A DNA stretch of 7,173 bases, from NCBI GenBank assembly GCA_021781255.1, contig JAJXXG010000145.1, forward strand, positions 1 to 7,173, given 5' to 3'. The position numbers and the translations under genes are program-made. The first letter of the stretch is position 1, and each line of letters begins with the position of its first letter. This DNA comes from Acidobacteriota bacterium. GTDB lineage: Bacteria > Acidobacteriota > Terriglobia > Terriglobales > Acidobacteriaceae. Shown in pieces: positions 5,406-7,173 of this stretch. The notes beneath the pieces are model-generated. The model had not been told where the DNA came from and searched no databases. It was given only the letters and a program-made list of their open reading frames with translations.

Positions 5406-5576
5406 ATGCAAGACATTAGCCTGAACAATTTGGAGTTTACTGCTCTTCCGCACAATTTGTGGGTAGCAATGTCCGTAGATACGGATATGGGGCGGCTTCG
5501 CCGCGTTTTGTTCAGTGAGTTTTTCAAGGCATGGGCGATCTATGCACCCAATGTAGCTAACAGAAACCTGGAATAG
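5406..5576 (+). CDS. Small protein copy B, 56 aa, LPxNLWV/EFFKAW family, unknown function
   Basis: Not recognised. The 56-aa product begins MQDISLNNLE, carries LPHNLWV (14-20), RLRR (30-33) and SEFFKAW (37-43), and ends ANRNLE. It is a paralogue of the ORF ending at 4201. LPxNLWV and EFFKAW are conserved with the same 51-base spacing and no gaps, the pattern expected of coding sequence. There is no signal peptide or convincing membrane span; the aromatic/hydrophobic clusters suggest a short amphipathic protein or peptide. Start choice is uncertain. ATG 5406 matches the reconstructed start of the other copy, but the nearest GAGGGG (5382-5387) is 18 bases away, and a TTG at 5370 would give a 68-aa form. 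It lies 56 bases after the methyltransferase and may be cotranscribed. Confidence 0.5.
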   Translation: MQDISLNNLEFTALPHNLWVAMSVDTDMGRLRRVLFSEFFKAWAIYAPNVANRNLE

Positions 5577-6104
5577 GCTTCGAGACGGTCCCCGGTCCTC
5601 ATTGGTTAGGATGGGCCGCAGCCAGTTATTCCTTCGCGGGTCGATCTCCACCGGAGTCCGCGCCCGCTTCGCCGGCCAGAAAAGAGAATAGCTGCTCTCG
5701 CCATATCTGATAACCTTTTGTTGAGAGGCAAGAAATCGAAAGGCGGAGGCCAGCGATTCGACCTCAAGTTCAGGGACTCCTCAACAAAGTGGAACATTTT
5801 GCCGGCTTCGTATACCGCGAGGTATGAATGCTGGGATCCACCATCGAAGTCAGGGCAGAAGCCCATGCTGGCCGGCGCGGGCCGTTTTCGCAGTCAATGC
5901 GGCCAGCGCAGGGCTACGACCGTCTGCCCGACCAGAAGAAGAACCCTGCTGGTGATGGTTAGGGGGATTACCAAGATGAGCTTTCCTTCTCCACTCCCAG
6001 TAATTATTGAGGGGCACCTGTCTCACTCATGTTGGCACAGAGGGTCCTCGTTTGCGGGATGCCCCGTTTGACGAACCAATAATTCTCCGAATCGCAGAGG
6101 CACA
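5577..6104 (+). other. 528-bp stretch without a recognisable gene, upstream of the chain-length gene
   Basis: All frames were read. The open stretches on both strands have no family signature and look like composition artefacts. Near the right end, TGTCTCACTCATGTTGGCAC (6020-6039) resembles motifs I associate with ends of IS21/IS481-type elements, so a degraded terminus is possible. An 8-bp inverted pair AATTATTG (6002-6009) / CAATAATT (6077-6084) flanks that stretch. The promoter of the downstream gene probably lies here, but no -35/-10 or -24/-12 pair can be defended. No strong terminator is seen. Confidence 0.4.
6097..6100 (+). promoter_or_regulatory. Ribosome-binding site fixing the GTG start of the chain-length gene
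   Basis: GAGG within GCAGAGG lies four bases before GTG 6105. The in-frame ATG at 6132 has no purine-rich sequence at a usable distance, so the GTG is preferred despite the short spacer. Confidence 0.4.
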
Positions 6105-7173
6105 GTGGCAATTACCGATCAGCAAGACCAAATGGAGGTCGTCGACTCCACCGCGCATTCCGTTCACGATTTATTCGATATTTTCGTTCGGCGCCGCCGG
6201 ACGATTTTGCTTGTCGTCCTGGCAGGTGCAGCCCTTGCGCCGATACAGATGCTGCGCCCGCGAAACTATACTGCGGACGGGACCATTCGCGTGCAGCCGG
6301 GAACCGCTGACATGTACCGTACCTCTCCATCGAGTCTGCTATCAGGGGATTCCACGGACAAGATCGCTTCGGAGACGGCGATCTTGCAGAGCCGAACCCT
6401 TTACCTCCAAGTCGCCAAGGAGCTGAACCTTGTCAACGATCCGGCGTTCTGGGGCAAGTCGAAGATCAAGCCTCAATCCATCGAGGATCCGAAGACCCGC
6501 GAAAAGCTGGTCCGGCAGATGAAGAAAGAGATCGCAGTTGGCCACAACCCTAAAGACGAGCTGATCAACATCTCCTGCACGACCATCTCCCCTGCCCTTT
6601 CTGCGAAGATCGTCAATACTCTGGTCCACGATTACATCGGCTATCTGTTTCAGATGCGGTATGGCTCTACCAAGCGTGCCTCCGGCTGGCTTCTCGGCCA
6701 ATTAGACGATCTCAAGCAGCAGATCGAGCACGATCAATCGGAGATCATCGCACTCCAGAAAAAGCTGGGCGTAATCGGACTGAATGAACAGACCACCGAC
6801 TACCTGCAAGCGGAATCGCTCAATGCGATGACGAAGTCGGCGAGCGAAGCGACCATCGAGCGCATTGTGGCGGAAGCCAAGCTTCGAAACTTAGAAGAAT
6901 CTGACCCCAACCTGATGGAAGGGGAGGTCAATCTTCTAACCCAGGGACCTTCAGATAGTCCTCAGAGCCTTCTTCAAAACCTGCGTAACGCTCAGGCGCA
7001 GGCCGCCAGCAACTATGCGCGGCTTCTCGCCCAGTTCGGACCCAACTACCCCGATGTACGGCAGGAGAAAGCGCAACTTGAAGAGATCAAGGCTCAGGTA
7101 AAGACGGAACAGCAGCGCATCCTCAATCAGGCCAAGGTTTCCTACAGTGCTGCCGCGGCCAACGAAAGATCGG
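6105..7173 (+). CDS. GumC/Wzz-type polysaccharide co-polymerase, N-terminal part (runs off window)
   Basis: An inner-membrane chain-length or export regulator of the Wzz/GumC (PCP) class, which works with the Wzy polymerase and an outer-membrane Wza/GumB-type exporter. The 356 visible codons show a short cytoplasmic N-terminus with the basic run VRRRR (28-32), a first transmembrane segment at about 33-50 (TILLVVLAGAALAPIQML), then the periplasmic Wzz domain with TADGTIRVQP (57-66) and ISPALSAKIVNTLVHDYI (161-178). Long coiled-coil helices run from about 195 onward. GPNYPDVRQEKAQLEEI (312-328) matches the conserved GumC segment G-x-x-[HY]-PDV. The C-terminal transmembrane segment, and any fused BY-kinase domain, lie beyond the window. 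GTG 6105 is chosen over ATG 6132 because GAGG precedes it. The gene starts after a 528-bp gap and probably has its own promoter. Confidence 0.88.
   Translation, partial: MAITDQQDQMEVVDSTAHSVHDLFDIFVRRRRTILLVVLAGAALAPIQMLRPRNYTADGTIRVQPGTADMYRTSPSSLLSGDSTDKIASETAILQSRTLYLQVAKELNLVNDPAFWGKSKIKPQSIEDPKTREKLVRQMKKEIAVGHNPKDELINISCTTISPALSAKIVNTLVHDYIGYLFQMRYGSTKRASGWLLGQLDDLKQQIEHDQSEIIALQKKLGVIGLNEQTTDYLQAESLNAMTKSASEATIERIVAEAKLRNLEESDPNLMEGEVNLLTQGPSDSPQSLLQNLRNAQAQAASNYARLLAQFGPNYPDVRQEKAQLEEIKAQVKTEQQRILNQAKVSYSAAAANERS

Noticed and set aside
5606..5866. 86-aa minus-strand frame with some hydrophobic and aromatic clusters
   Set aside because: No ribosome-binding site, no recognisable domain, and an Arg/Ser-rich C-terminal half typical of shadow frames.
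6007..6426. 139-aa plus-strand frame overlapping the chain-length gene
   Set aside because: It overlaps the well-supported GumC/Wzz frame and its translation is low-complexity Arg/Ser/Pro sequence.
1..7173. CRISPR array, tRNA or rRNA genes
   Set aside because: No regularly spaced short repeats, no cloverleaf-compatible sequence and no rRNA-like segments were seen on either strand.

Overview
The window looks like part of an exopolysaccharide/capsule biosynthesis locus of a GC-rich Gram-negative-type bacterium. The mixture of a UDP-glucuronate decarboxylase, a GDP-mannose 4,6-dehydratase remnant, a CgeB-like glycosyltransferase remnant, a small methyltransferase and a GumC/Wzz-type chain-length protein, crowded with insertion sequences, would fit soil Acidobacteriota. 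That placement is inference from gene style only; no rRNA or other marker is present.

Layout, left to right: (1) 31-954, an intact UDP-xylose synthase gene. (2) 954-about 1798, an IS5-family element whose transposase is split over two frames at an A5G5 slippery tract; its right end is missing. (3) about 1799-1992, about 65 codons from the middle of gmd with a one-base deletion. (4) about 1993-2632, a non-coding, hairpin-rich stretch that most resembles the 5' part of a group II intron RNA. (5) 2633-3991, a complete IS4-family element on the minus strand, bounded by perfect 12-bp inverted repeats. (6) 4008-4201, a small ORF (copy A) with an apparent frameshift after codon 2. (7) about 4232-4492, the C-terminal piece of a CgeB-like glycosyltransferase with an in-frame stop near its end. 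(8) 4585-5349, an intact class I SAM methyltransferase. (9) 5406-5576, a 56-aa ORF (copy B) that is a paralogue of copy A. (10) 5577-6104, about 530 bases with no recognisable gene. (11) 6105-end, the N-terminal 356 codons of a GumC/Wzz-type polysaccharide co-polymerase that runs off the window.

The intact genes fit one pathway: uxs supplies UDP-xylose, the methyltransferase may decorate a sugar, and the GumC-like protein controls export and chain length. The region between uxs and the methyltransferase is a graveyard: two IS elements, a likely intron relic and fragments of at least two EPS genes butt against each other. Neither IS has a recognisable target duplication, which suggests successive insertions and IS-mediated deletions. 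The least explained coding signal is the duplicated small protein carrying LPxNLWV and EFFKAW motifs. The least explained non-coding signal is the structured stretch at about 1993-2632.
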